DNA of 13,597 nucleotides from Bacillota bacterium (GCA_023420935.1 JAEZUR010000152.1:1-13597), one strand, 5' to 3'; positions 1 through 8,568 are shown, numbered from the stretch's first letter. Numbers and translations: made by a program. Notes: generated from the sequence alone by a model not told the origin.

Positions 1-732
1 CGTTTGGTGATTGTAGATGATGAAGAGAAGATATTAGAAGGAATATCGGAACTATTTCCATGGAATAATATAGGATTTACTGTTGTGGCTCGCTTCACTG
101 ATGCTCGGAGCGTGTTGACTTACGTAGAGAATAATCCTGTTGATGTAGTCATGTCTGATATCTCAATGCCTGATATGAATGGTATAGAACTTACAGAGGA
201 GTTAAAGCAGTATCCACTTATAAAAGTAGTTCTTTTCAGCAGCTATAAGGATTATGAATATATGCGTGCAGCAATCCAACATGGTATCTTTGATTATCTG
301 TTGAAACCAATTCATTACGAAGAACTGGTAGCATGTTTTGATCAAATTAGAACTAAATTAGATGAACAAAATTATGTGGAAGAAGTAAAACCAAAAACAT
401 ATTATAGCGAGATTATCAATCGAGTGGATGATTATTTATTACATAATTATCAGAAGGCTTCTTTAGAGGGTGCTGCAGAGGCTGTTGGACTAAGTCCTAA
501 TTATCTCTCTAAGATATATAAAGAAAAATCAGGATATGGTTTTATGGAACGCCTAAATAAGATCAAGATGGAAAAGGCCAGTGAACTTTTAATGGATCCT
601 AGCTATAAACATTATGAAATAGCATTTTATGTTGGATATGATAATCCAAAGAATTTCTCCAGGGCATTTAAAGCATATTTTAATGTGAGCCCTATGGAGT
701 ATCGCAATGGACAAGGAAGGAGTACTAATTAA
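1..732 (+). CDS. Response regulator, receiver + AraC-type DNA-binding domain (YesN-like), 5' end cut by window
   Basis: Probable transcriptional activator of the sugar-uptake operon that follows. The reading frame is open from base 1, and the first visible residues (RLVIVDDEE) are already the acidic pocket of a CheY-like receiver, so only a few N-terminal codons are missing. Counting the TTG at base 4 as residue 1, the receiver covers about 1-115: acidic pair D5-D6, phospho-acceptor D52 in SDISMPDMNG, S79 in the switch position and K101 in LLKPI. An AraC-family double helix-turn-helix follows at about 135-237 (LSPNYLSKIYKEKSGYGF, then YVGYDNPKNFSRAFKAYFNVSPMEYR). Many YesN-type proteins exceed 500 residues because of a long linker; here the two domains are almost directly joined. 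The stop is three bases from the ATG of the kinase gene, so the pair is certainly co-transcribed. The DNA target is unknown; the leader before the binding-protein gene is the obvious candidate. Confidence 0.93.
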   Translation, partial: RLVIVDDEEKILEGISELFPWNNIGFTVVARFTDARSVLTYVENNPVDVVMSDISMPDMNGIELTEELKQYPLIKVVLFSSYKDYEYMRAAIQHGIFDYLLKPIHYEELVACFDQIRTKLDEQNYVEEVKPKTYYSEIINRVDDYLLHNYQKASLEGAAEAVGLSPNYLSKIYKEKSGYGFMERLNKIKMEKASELLMDPSYKHYEIAFYVGYDNPKNFSRAFKAYFNVSPMEYRNGQGRSTN

Positions 733-735
733 TTC

Positions 736-2541
736 ATGCTAAAGAAGTTTTTTATGAAACGGTTTCGAACCTATGCTCTGATCATGATAATTCCCATGTT
801 ACTTCTGTTTACTATAATGGGATACCTTTTGATTGAAACTATGATGAAAGATTTTGAGAAGATGGGAGGGCATACAGTAGCTAGTATAAACGAAAATATT
901 ATCAACAACATCTATAGTACCATAGATCAGCAGGATACAATCTTAAGAAATGCACAGCATAGACTTTCCATGAAGAAGCTGCTGAGCCATGATCAGCTGG
1001 AATATAGAGATATTATTTTTATGAACGCCACGATAAATTTTCTAAAAAGTTCTGAAAATGCCTATACGTATATTCATTCTGTCTATTTATATATGGATGG
1101 AAAGGACAATTTGCTTACCTCATCCTCGGAAGAATTAGCTACGTTTAAAACATTCTATGATTTGGGTTGGTACGATCAGTATAGAAGGATTCCCAATGAC
1201 AGTAATCAATATATTGAAAAAAGAAAACTCCAGCGTTATACCTATGCGGAAGAAGAGGATGTTATCACCATATATCAGAGAATGTCCAATGCGAAAGGAG
1301 TAATTATTTTAAATGTCAAAATGGACGATTTTGAGGAGAGAATCCATACCATGCTCAATTCAGGACAAAGCATCTTCTTGCTCAATAATGATGGAGAAGT
1401 TTTATTTGGTAGCAATAATGAAACAGCAATCGATGTAAGTACGAAGGAAGATTTTTTTGAAAACATTGTAAGTGAATATGAGACAACGCAACGCTTTTCG
1501 CATAATCAAAAATGGGTTGAATTAAATGGGAAATGGTATCTGTTCTATATAGAACCTAACGATCAATATCAGACTTACCTAATATCTATGATCTCTTTTG
1601 ATGCCTTCGCCATAAGATTAATGGATTTTGTAGAACTTGCCGCGATTATTTTATTAATAAACATTCTAATTATCATGTTGTTGGCATGGATTACAACGAA
1701 GAGTGCTTTTAAACATATTAAGTATCTTGTAGAGTTATTTAGTGCTGCAGAAAAAGGAGAGGTAATTGAAATGCCGCAGCCAATTGTAAAGGATGAGTAT
1801 AATCTGATTCTAAACAATGTCTTATATCTTTTCCTTAAGAATAATCAAATGCAAGTTAATTTATTGGAGAAGCAGCATCATAACGAACTTTCTGAACTGA
1901 GAGCTCTTCAACTGCAGATCAATCCACATTTTATCTTTAATACACTACAGACCATGGATCTAGAAGTGATAAAAGAAGTAGGGGGACAATCAACCTTACA
2001 TCGATTAATTCAGGAATTGTCTAGAATTATGAAATATGCATTGGTTAACCCTACGGAAGCTGTGACCATGAGGGAAGAATTGGATTATTTAAAAGCCTAT
2101 TTAGAGATACAAGCAGTAAGATTTAATAATAATATTGTTACTTATTTTGAAATTGATGAAACTATTTACGATAATTATGTGTTCCGACTTATGCTCCAAC
2201 CTGTAGTTGAAAATTGTGTTACTCATGGAATAAAGACGATTAATCAACGTTGCTATATAAAGATTAAAGCATTCCAAAAAAAGGATTTCATATATATATC
2301 AGTCATAGACAGTGGCTGTGGAATGACGAAGCAGAATCTAAAGAATTTAAAAGAAAAAATCAATGATCCAAAATCAAAAAATATTGGACTGACCAATGTA
2401 AACCGGAGGCTCATTCTGCATTATGGTGAGAGTAGCAGACTGCATATACAAAGTAAAATAGGAATGGGGACGGTTGTGTTTTTCCAGATACCAATTCGAA
2501 GAACAGAAAATACCGGCATCTTTTTAGCAGATGAAATTTAG
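736..2541 (+). CDS. Membrane sensor histidine kinase, YesM type (HPK7-like, His_kinase/HATPase_c)
   Basis: Partner kinase of the preceding regulator; it should autophosphorylate on histidine and pass the phosphate to the receiver aspartate. The protein is 601 residues. Transmembrane helix 1 is at about 11-35, followed by a ~260-residue extracellular sensor region (Cache-like by position and length; I cannot prove the fold), transmembrane helix 2 at about 298-321 and a HAMP-like linker. A short coiled stretch leads to the His_kinase motif LQINPHFIFNTLQ, with phospho-acceptor H398. The ATPase domain has the N box with N493 in PVVENCVTHGI, the G1 box D525-S-G-C-G-M and a second glycine motif NIGLTNVNRRL, and ends with GMGTVVFFQIP. 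All catalytic elements are present. The upstream GGAAGGAG (715-722) lies 13 bases before the ATG, a slightly long spacing. Sugar or oligosaccharide sensing is inferred from the neighbours. Confidence 0.93.
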   Translation: MLKKFFMKRFRTYALIMIIPMLLLFTIMGYLLIETMMKDFEKMGGHTVASINENIINNIYSTIDQQDTILRNAQHRLSMKKLLSHDQLEYRDIIFMNATINFLKSSENAYTYIHSVYLYMDGKDNLLTSSSEELATFKTFYDLGWYDQYRRIPNDSNQYIEKRKLQRYTYAEEEDVITIYQRMSNAKGVIILNVKMDDFEERIHTMLNSGQSIFLLNNDGEVLFGSNNETAIDVSTKEDFFENIVSEYETTQRFSHNQKWVELNGKWYLFYIEPNDQYQTYLISMISFDAFAIRLMDFVELAAIILLINILIIMLLAWITTKSAFKHIKYLVELFSAAEKGEVIEMPQPIVKDEYNLILNNVLYLFLKNNQMQVNLLEKQHHNELSELRALQLQINPHFIFNTLQTMDLEVIKEVGGQSTLHRLIQELSRIMKYALVNPTEAVTMREELDYLKAYLEIQAVRFNNNIVTYFEIDETIYDNYVFRLMLQPVVENCVTHGIKTINQRCYIKIKAFQKKDFIYISVIDSGCGMTKQNLKNLKEKINDPKSKNIGLTNVNRRLILHYGESSRLHIQSKIGMGTVVFFQIPIRRTENTGIFLADEI

Positions 2542-2750
2542 TGATTTACTACAAAATGTAATGTGAATTAGAGAATAAAAATGTATAAAAATGATACCAC
2601 AGGACTAAAAAAACGTAAGATATGAATGATTATGGTATCCTAGATACCTTTTGGAGATGGGTTGCAAATGATAAAATAATATCATTGAAAGGCCTATTAA
2701 GTATTAAAAATAAGCTTATTCAAAAACTATTATTGGGAGGTATTTTAAGT
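2542..2750 (+). promoter_or_regulatory. Leader region before the binding-protein gene, with alternative GATACC/GGTATC pairings
   Basis: This 209-base gap separates the two-component genes from the transporter genes and is the likely place for inducible control. A possible -10 element TATAAA is at 2584-2589 with only a weak -35 (ATGTGA, 2561-2566, 17-base spacer), as expected of an activator-dependent promoter. GATACCA (2593-2599) is complementary to TGGTATC (2633-2639). The GGTATC at 2634-2639 can also pair with GATACC at 2643-2648, so the two pairings exclude each other. An in-frame ATG at 2622 would extend the next gene through this region, but it lacks a ribosome binding site and would place 43 extra residues before a perfect lipoprotein signal, so I treat this stretch as untranslated. 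Promoter and operator roles are inference. Confidence 0.4.
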
Positions 2751-4115
2751 ATGGTAATGAAAAAAATTGTTACACTCGTTCTTGTTGGGGCAATGACGGT
2801 ATCCTTAGTAGCATGTGGGAAAAGCAATTCGGGAACTAACAACAAAGCAAGTGCAGAAAGCGACGCAGTTAGTACTGCGGACACAAGCGCGACAGATACT
2901 GCTTCAAGTGAAGAACACGAACAAGTAAATCTTCGTTTTTCTTGGTGGGGTGGCGATCCAAGACATGAAGCAACACTAGCAACGATTGCACTTTTTGAAA
3001 AAGAATATCCATGGATAAAAATTGATGCAGAGTATAGTGCTCAGGATGGTTATAATGACAAACTTATGACTCAGTTTGCATCTGGCGCAGCTCCTGACAT
3101 TATCCAGATGGAAACTGGTGCAGCACCAGAATATTATGGACAAGGTCTACTATACAATCTATCTGAGACAAGTATAGATTTCTCTAGTTTTGATCCTACA
3201 TTCCTTGTAAATAATGGACAATTTGGAAGTGGCAGCCAATATGCCATTCCGACTGGTAAGGCAGGTACTGCACTCATTGTCAATAAAGATTTAGCTGATA
3301 AAATTGGAATAGACTTTTCCAAGCAGTATGATTGGAACCAGTTAATTGAATGGGGAAAACAGGTTCAAGCGTATGACCCATCCATGTATCTATTCTCTGG
3401 TAATGAAACTTATATGGCATCATTTACATTACGTGCTATGGCAAGACAGATGAATGGTGATGCAATTATCAATGCAGATAACCAACTGACTGTATCAGAA
3501 GAACAATTCACTGCAATGTTAGATTATATAAAGCAATTATATGATAATAATGTTTGTGCTCCATTATCTTATATGGCATCTTACGGGTTAAACAACCAAG
3601 ATGATCCTAATTGGATAGCAGGAAAATATGTAGCCTATGTAGGATATACATCTGGTGCTGATGTTATGCAGGCAGCCAATCCAAGTGCTAATTACATAGC
3701 AGGTAATATGCCATTATTAGCGGATGCAGTAAGTGACGGTTGGTTCAATGACTGTCCTCAGTATATTGGTATCAGTGCTAACACAAAACATCCAGAGGAA
3801 GCAGCTTTATTCTTAGACTTCTTCTTTAACAATGAGGAAGCAGCAAAGACCTTAGGTACAGTTCGTTCCGTTCCTCCTACAAAGAAGGCACAGGATATTA
3901 CGTTAGAAGCAGGTACATTGAATCCTTTAACTAATATGGCTGTAGAAGTAAGTCAACAGTATAATGGGGTTTCTGATTCAGGTAAAACAACCAGTGCAGA
4001 GATAACTGCTATTCTAAACGATGCATACGAAAACATTGCATATGGTACTAAAACACCAGCAGAGGAAGCAAAAGAAATCGTATCTTTAATCAATGACTAC
4101 TTGGCAGGACAATAA
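2751..4115 (+). CDS. ABC transporter sugar-binding lipoprotein (family 1 extracellular solute-binding protein)
   Basis: Extracytoplasmic receptor that should capture a sugar or oligosaccharide and deliver it to the two permeases encoded next. I place the start at ATG 2751: GGGAGG (2735-2740) lies ten bases upstream, and the product then begins with a classical lipoprotein signal (MVMKKIVTLVLVGAMTV, lipobox LVAC, modified Cys22). A Ser/Thr/Asp/Glu-rich linker follows to about residue 60. The mature domain begins with LRFSWWGGDPRHEATL and contains FASGAAPDIIQMETG, typical of the COG1653 (UgpB/MalE-like) cluster. The total of 454 residues is normal for the family. Co-location with a GH43 beta-xylosidase-type enzyme suggests a xylo-oligosaccharide or other pentose-containing ligand, but binding residues cannot be read from sequence alone. 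A strong hairpin directly after the gene probably raises its expression relative to the permeases. Confidence 0.92.
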   Translation: MVMKKIVTLVLVGAMTVSLVACGKSNSGTNNKASAESDAVSTADTSATDTASSEEHEQVNLRFSWWGGDPRHEATLATIALFEKEYPWIKIDAEYSAQDGYNDKLMTQFASGAAPDIIQMETGAAPEYYGQGLLYNLSETSIDFSSFDPTFLVNNGQFGSGSQYAIPTGKAGTALIVNKDLADKIGIDFSKQYDWNQLIEWGKQVQAYDPSMYLFSGNETYMASFTLRAMARQMNGDAIINADNQLTVSEEQFTAMLDYIKQLYDNNVCAPLSYMASYGLNNQDDPNWIAGKYVAYVGYTSGADVMQAANPSANYIAGNMPLLADAVSDGWFNDCPQYIGISANTKHPEEAALFLDFFFNNEEAAKTLGTVRSVPPTKKAQDITLEAGTLNPLTNMAVEVSQQYNGVSDSGKTTSAEITAILNDAYENIAYGTKTPAEEAKEIVSLINDYLAGQ

Positions 4116-4144
4116 CAAGAAAACATAATAGATTCCTCTGTAAG

Positions 4145-4176
4145 AATGGGATATTTTCTTATGGAAATATCCCATT
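4145..4176 (+). terminator. Intercistronic stem-loop between binding protein and permease genes
   Basis: AATGGGATATTT (4145-4156) is perfectly complementary to AAATATCCCATT (4165-4176): a 12-bp stem with an 8-base loop, followed by a short T-run (TTTTTA counted from 4175). It sits 29 bases after the binding-protein stop and just before the permease ribosome binding site. Such elements in sugar ABC operons act as partial terminators or 3'-end stabilisers and give more binding protein than permease. The short T-run suggests read-through. Whether it terminates or stabilises cannot be told from sequence. Confidence 0.75.
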
Positions 4177-4203
4177 TTTATACTAGTGAGCGAGGTGATA
4201 GGA

Positions 4204-5097
4204 ATGAAAAATCCATTAAATGCAAAAAGAGGTTATAAGGCATATATTTATATATTACCTTGGTTGATTGGAGTAGTAGTATTACAATTATATCCTTTTA
4301 TATCTTCCTTAATTTATTCTTTTACAGATTACAATGCCTTTGGCAATATGAAATTTATCTTTTTGGATAATTATATCAAGCTATTTACAAGAGACAAAGA
4401 TTTTTACAAATCCTTGGGAGTGACACTACAATATACGTTGTTTACGGTACCGGGTAAAATTATTCTATCATTAGCCGTTGCTCTGATGCTTAACAAAGCA
4501 AGAAAAGGCATTGGTGTCATGAGAACAATCTTTTATCTGCCTTCCTTATTTGGAGGAAGTATAGCAGTTGCTATTCTTTGGAAACTAATATTTATGGATA
4601 ATGGATTAATCAATTCATTGATTGGTGTATTTGGAATTGCACCTATTTCATGGCTAGGTAATCCAAAGATTGCATTATTTACATTAAGTTCCTTAGAAGT
4701 ATGGCAATTTGGTTCATCTATGGTTATGTTCTTAGCAGCATTAAAGCAAGTTCCACAATCTTTATATGAAGCAGCTGGAATAGACGGTGCCAATAAAATT
4801 CAAATGTTCTTAAAAGTGACGTTTCCACAGATTACTCCTATATTATTTTTTACTATTATTATGCAGACAATTAACGCATTGCAGAACTTTACCTCAGCAT
4901 TTGTCATTACAAAAGGCGGACCGGTGAAATCTACATATATGCTTGGACTAAAGCTTTATTATGATGGTTTTTCTTATTACAAAATGGGTTATGCAAGTGC
5001 CTCTTCATGGATTATATTTACGCTGATTCTGTGTATTACCCTAATTCTATTTGGAACACAGAAATATTGGGTTTTCTATGAAGATAAAGAGAAATAA
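4204..5097 (+). CDS. Sugar ABC transporter permease, MalF/UgpA-like
   Basis: First membrane subunit of the importer. I choose ATG 4204, giving 297 residues (MKNPLNAKRGYKAYIYILPW), because GAGG at 4192-4195 lies eight bases upstream. An in-frame GTG at 4186 would lie upstream of that site and is unlikely. About six membrane helices are visible, the first at about 11-34. The cytoplasmic EAA loop that contacts the ATPase begins at E189 (EAAGIDGANKIQMFLKVTFP), with the conserved glycine at 195. FVITKGGPVKSTYMLGLKLY near the C-terminus is typical of the MalF-type permeases of the CUT1 class. It is 53 bases from the second permease and has no ATPase neighbour. The transported sugar is inferred from context only. 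Confidence 0.93.
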   Translation: MKNPLNAKRGYKAYIYILPWLIGVVVLQLYPFISSLIYSFTDYNAFGNMKFIFLDNYIKLFTRDKDFYKSLGVTLQYTLFTVPGKIILSLAVALMLNKARKGIGVMRTIFYLPSLFGGSIAVAILWKLIFMDNGLINSLIGVFGIAPISWLGNPKIALFTLSSLEVWQFGSSMVMFLAALKQVPQSLYEAAGIDGANKIQMFLKVTFPQITPILFFTIIMQTINALQNFTSAFVITKGGPVKSTYMLGLKLYYDGFSYYKMGYASASSWIIFTLILCITLILFGTQKYWVFYEDKEK

Positions 5098-5150
5098 CTC
5101 TCGGATTGAATAGGAACAGATCATGCAGTTAGAAAGAAGGCGAGAAATTT

Positions 5151-5999
5151 ATGAATAAAAAAACAAAAAAGAAATTATTCGAGGTTTTATCTTATGCCTG
5201 TTTAATTATCATTGGTTTGGTAATGATTTATCCACTTATCTGGATGTTATTTACGAGTTTTAAATCAAACGACGAGATATTTGGTTCACTAAAACTTCTC
5301 CCATCCAGTTTTAGTTTAGAACCTTATATCAAAGGCTGGTCAAGTGCAGGAGGAATTACATATGGTAAGTTTTTTATCAATACATTTATGCTAGTAGTTC
5401 CAACTACCTTATTTACAGTACTATCTAGTACATTAGTTGCCTATGGATTTACACGCTTTGAGTTTAAAGGTAAGAAATTAATGTTTGGATTACTGATATC
5501 CACCTTAATGTTACCGAATGCAGTAATTATAATTCCTAGATATACGATTTTTAAAACATTGGGAGTATTAGACTCTTATGGACCATTTTATCTACAAGCC
5601 ATATTTGCATGTTATCCTTTCTTTACCTACATGTTAATCCAGTTTATGAGAGGATTGCCTAAGGAATTGGATGAATCAGCATACATAGATGGATGTGGAA
5701 CGTTCAGGGTACTTTTTAATATCTTACTTCCTCTGTTAAAACCTGCTATGTTTTCGGCAGCATTATTCCAATTCTTATGGACTTACAATGACTACTTCAA
5801 TTCACTAATCTATATTAACACAGTGAAGAAATATACCGTATCATTGGCACTTCGTCTCTCTATAGATGCAGATACTGTAGTGCAGTGGAATCAAGTAATG
5901 GCGATGGCATGTGTTGCCGTAATACCAGTAGTCATCCTGTTCTTCTTTGCTCAGAAATATTTTGTTGAAGGAATATCAACAACTGGTTTAAAAGGTTAA
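5151..5999 (+). CDS. Sugar ABC transporter permease, MalG/UgpE-like
   Basis: Second membrane subunit, expected to form a heterodimer channel with the preceding permease. The 282-residue protein has a basic N-terminus (MNKKTKKKLFE), a first helix at about 11-33 and the MalG-typical sequence MIYPLIWMLFTSFKSNDEIFG. The EAA-type loop is PKELDESAYIDGCGTFRVLF: the usual EAA core reads E175-S-A, with D180-G181 following. The C-terminus KYFVEGISTTGLKG is a hallmark of CUT1 MalG-type permeases, so the protein is complete. AGAAGGCGAG upstream supplies a moderate ribosome binding site. With no ATP-binding gene in the operon, a multi-system ATPase of the MsmX/UgpC type is presumably recruited, as is common in Firmicutes. 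Confidence 0.94.
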   Translation: MNKKTKKKLFEVLSYACLIIIGLVMIYPLIWMLFTSFKSNDEIFGSLKLLPSSFSLEPYIKGWSSAGGITYGKFFINTFMLVVPTTLFTVLSSTLVAYGFTRFEFKGKKLMFGLLISTLMLPNAVIIIPRYTIFKTLGVLDSYGPFYLQAIFACYPFFTYMLIQFMRGLPKELDESAYIDGCGTFRVLFNILLPLLKPAMFSAALFQFLWTYNDYFNSLIYINTVKKYTVSLALRLSIDADTVVQWNQVMAMACVAVIPVVILFFFAQKYFVEGISTTGLKG

Positions 6000-6003
6000 T
6001 AGT

Positions 6004-6021
6004 CTCGCAAAAACAAGCGAG
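6004..6021 (+). other. Small intercistronic hairpin
   Basis: CTCGC (6004-6008) and GCGAG (6017-6021) form a 5-bp GC-rich stem with an 8-base loop in the 54-base gap between the second permease and the glycosidase gene. There is no T-run, so it is not a standard terminator. It may protect an mRNA end at the boundary between transport and catabolic genes, or be chance. Confidence 0.3.
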
Positions 6022-6053
6022 CCATTTATTAAATATTAGAAGGAGATTTTAAT

Positions 6054-7640
6054 ATGGCTTATGCAACGAATCCTATCTTAACAGGTTTTAATCCGGATCC
6101 ATCCATTCTCAGAGTGGGTAACGATTATTATATCGCAACATCAACCTTTGAATGGTTCCCAGGAGTACAGATTCATCATTCAACAGATTTAATCCATTGG
6201 GAACTAATCTGTCATCCCCTAGACAGACAGTCACAGCTTAATATGGTTGGTAATCAGAGCTCCTGTGGAATATGGGCACCATGTCTTTCTTATAGTAATG
6301 GTACATATTATCTCATTTATACGGATGTTAAATCATTTCTTGGTATGTTTAAAGATACGCACAATTATCTTGTTACGTCCTCAAATATTTGTGGACCATG
6401 GTCAGAGCCAATTTATATGAATTCAAGCGGATTTGATCCATCTTTATTTCATGATGATGACGGCAAAAAATATTTCTTAAATATGCTTATGGATTATAGA
6501 CCTAGTCACACAAAATTTGGTGGAATCGTCTTACAAGAATATTCAGAAGAAAAGAAAGCCTTAGTGGGCAAATCGGTGAATATCTTTAAGGGAACTCAAT
6601 TACGTCTGACTGAGGGACCTCATCTATATAAACATGACGGATATTATTATCTAATCACAGCAGAGGGTGGTACGGAATATGCCCATGCAGTAACGGTTGC
6701 CAGAAGTCGAACAATCGAAGGTCCTTACGAAGTGGATCCGATGAATCCAATTTTAACCTCTTCCCATACTCCGGATAATCCTCTTCAGAAGGCAGGTCAT
6801 GCAAGTATTACCGAGGGACACAATGGAAAATGGTATCTGACTCATCTGTGTGGAAGACCAGTTGGAGAAAACCGTAGGTGCATCTTAGGACGTGAAACAG
6901 CACTTCAGGAAATTGTTTGGAAAGATGGATGGCTACGCCTTGCAAATGGTACGAATGCACCGAGTCTAACGGTAGAGATCGAAGGTGTTGAAGCCAATTC
7001 GACGGTAGAAAAGAAGTACTTAATGGAAGAGTTTGATAGGGATTCATGGAGTATTCATCTGCAGACTTTGCGAGTTCCGTTGGCGGAAAGAGCTTCCTTA
7101 ACAGAACGCCCTGGATATCTGCGCTTGTATGGCAGAGAATCGTTTACCTCCTGCCATCAACAATCACTATTGGCTCACAGACAGCAAAGCTTTTACTGTG
7201 AAGTAACCACAAAATTAGAGTTTGAGCCAATGAGTTTTCAAACTATGGCAGGACTGGTCTATTATTATGACTCTTTAAGCTATTACTATCTATATATTAC
7301 AGAGGATGAGATATTTGGGAAAGTACTTAGTATCATATCCTGTGTTCTAGGTGAGGGTAGTCAGCCAATCGGCGCAGGCATACCTTTACCAAAGACAAGT
7401 GAAGTTTATCTAAGATTAACAACAGAGAAGGAAAAAGCGTATTTCTCATATTCTTTGGATAATAAAGAATATGTCATGATAGGTAAAGAACTTGATGCGA
7501 CTGTATTATCAGATGATTATTATGGGTCTACTGGACATATTCTTTTTACTGGCGCATTTATCGGCATCTGTTGTCAGGATTTATCCGGACAGGGAGCATA
7601 TGCGGATTTTGATTATTTTGAATATAAGGAACTACAATAA
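6054..7640 (+). CDS. Cytoplasmic GH43 glycosidase, beta-xylosidase type (subfamily 11-like)
   Basis: Predicted to release D-xylose (or arabinose) from the non-reducing end of imported short oligosaccharides. The 528-residue protein has no signal peptide, so it acts in the cytoplasm. Residues 1 to about 310 form the five-bladed beta-propeller. Its three catalytic acids are in their expected contexts: general base D15 (GFNPDPS), pKa modulator D128 (SGFDPSLF) and general acid E187 (LTEGPHL). From memory these align with D14, D127 and E186 of the Selenomonas ruminantium beta-xylosidase. GHAS, GRETALQEI and WKDGW are also conserved. Residues about 325-525 form the beta-sandwich C-terminal domain, ending in the characteristic ADFDYFEYKELQ. 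The segment LNMLMDYR carries Met where I recall Trp in characterised enzymes (NMYWDQR), which may change preference beyond the scissile bond. AGAAGGAGA eight bases before the ATG fixes the start. Arabinofuranosidase or dual activity is possible. Confidence 0.93.
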   Translation: MAYATNPILTGFNPDPSILRVGNDYYIATSTFEWFPGVQIHHSTDLIHWELICHPLDRQSQLNMVGNQSSCGIWAPCLSYSNGTYYLIYTDVKSFLGMFKDTHNYLVTSSNICGPWSEPIYMNSSGFDPSLFHDDDGKKYFLNMLMDYRPSHTKFGGIVLQEYSEEKKALVGKSVNIFKGTQLRLTEGPHLYKHDGYYYLITAEGGTEYAHAVTVARSRTIEGPYEVDPMNPILTSSHTPDNPLQKAGHASITEGHNGKWYLTHLCGRPVGENRRCILGRETALQEIVWKDGWLRLANGTNAPSLTVEIEGVEANSTVEKKYLMEEFDRDSWSIHLQTLRVPLAERASLTERPGYLRLYGRESFTSCHQQSLLAHRQQSFYCEVTTKLEFEPMSFQTMAGLVYYYDSLSYYYLYITEDEIFGKVLSIISCVLGEGSQPIGAGIPLPKTSEVYLRLTTEKEKAYFSYSLDNKEYVMIGKELDATVLSDDYYGSTGHILFTGAFIGICCQDLSGQGAYADFDYFEYKELQ

Positions 7641-7727
7641 TGTTGTTTCAAGAATAGATTATGGAACGTGAGTATGAAGCAAACAATCAATACACGACAG
7701 TTTAGGAAGTAAAAAAGGAGGATGATT

Positions 7728-8552
7728 ATGAGCTATAGTAAGGAATTAATCGAGGAATTAAACCAAAAGGCAAAAGATATAAGAAAAGATGTAGTAATCA
7801 GCATTGGAGTGGGTGTTGCAGGACATATTGGAGGATCCAATTCTTCCGCAGATGTGGTAACTGCATTATATTTTCATAAAATGAAACATGATCCTAAGAA
7901 TCCAAAAATGATTGATAGAGACCGTTTTCTGTTAAGTAAAGGTCATGTTGCAATTCTTCAATACGCAGTGTTAGCAGAAGCTGGATATTTTCCAGTAGAT
8001 GACCTAAAACACACAAAAGATATCGGCTTCTACCTACAAGGCCATCCAGATGTACAAAAAACACCTGGAATCGAAGCTGGAACAGGATCTCTAGGACAGG
8101 GATTATCCATAGGACTTGGTATGGCTCTTGGTATGAAACTGGATGAGATCGATAGAAAGGTATATGTCTTAGTTGGAGACGGCGAAATAGCGGAGGGTCA
8201 GATTTGGGAAGCAGCCATGGCGGCAAGCTCCTTTAAAGTCGATAATCTGGTAGCCATTGTAGATAATAACACATTACAGGCAAATGGACCAATCGTTGAT
8301 CGATTCAATAGTAATCCTCTTATCCCAAAATGGGAAAGTTTTGGCTGGAATGTAATCGAAATCGACGGACATAACATGGAAGAAATACTTACAGCGCTGG
8401 ATGAAGCAGATACTGTGAAGGGTAAGCCTACTGTAATCGTAGCGCACACCATAAAAGGAAAAGGCGTAAGTTTTGCTGAAAATGTAGTAGGATACCATAA
8501 TGGAATGTTGACCGCAGAGACATATGAGCAGGCACTGAAAGACTTGGCTTAA
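7728..8552 (+). CDS. Transketolase-like enzyme, N-terminal (ThDP pyrophosphate-binding) subunit
   Basis: First half of a split transketolase; the subunit that holds the diphosphate and Mg2+ of thiamine diphosphate. The start is ATG 7728, six bases after AAGGAGG (7715-7721). The in-frame ATG at 7722 abuts that site and is too close. The product has 274 residues. Visible family positions: H33 (AGHIGGS), H73 (SKGHVAI), GTGSLGQGLSIGLGMALG, cofactor-binding GDG at 150-152 followed by D179-N-N-T-L-Q, and H257 in TIKGKGVSFAENVVGYHNG. The motif is intact, so a functional enzyme is expected. SKGHVAILQYA differs from the SKGHASPxLYA that I remember as commoner. Split transketolases in catabolic operons include apulose-4-phosphate transketolase (AptA/AptB) and sulfo-sugar transketolase (SqwG/SqwH). 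Specialised use rather than housekeeping pentose-phosphate work is therefore likely here. Confidence 0.92.
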   Translation: MSYSKELIEELNQKAKDIRKDVVISIGVGVAGHIGGSNSSADVVTALYFHKMKHDPKNPKMIDRDRFLLSKGHVAILQYAVLAEAGYFPVDDLKHTKDIGFYLQGHPDVQKTPGIEAGTGSLGQGLSIGLGMALGMKLDEIDRKVYVLVGDGEIAEGQIWEAAMAASSFKVDNLVAIVDNNTLQANGPIVDRFNSNPLIPKWESFGWNVIEIDGHNMEEILTALDEADTVKGKPTVIVAHTIKGKGVSFAENVVGYHNGMLTAETYEQALKDLA

Positions 8553-8568
8553 GCAGGAGGATAAGGAA

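Noticed and set aside
2622..2750. N-terminal extension of the binding-protein frame from ATG 2622
   Set aside because: No ribosome binding site precedes it, and it would bury a perfect lipoprotein signal peptide that starts at ATG 2751 behind GGGAGG.
4186..4203. GTG start for the first permease
   Set aside because: It lies upstream of the GAGG ribosome binding site that serves ATG 4204.
7894..8498. Minus-strand open frames across the transketolase genes
   Set aside because: They lie opposite clearly conserved coding sequence, have no family features and overlap one another.
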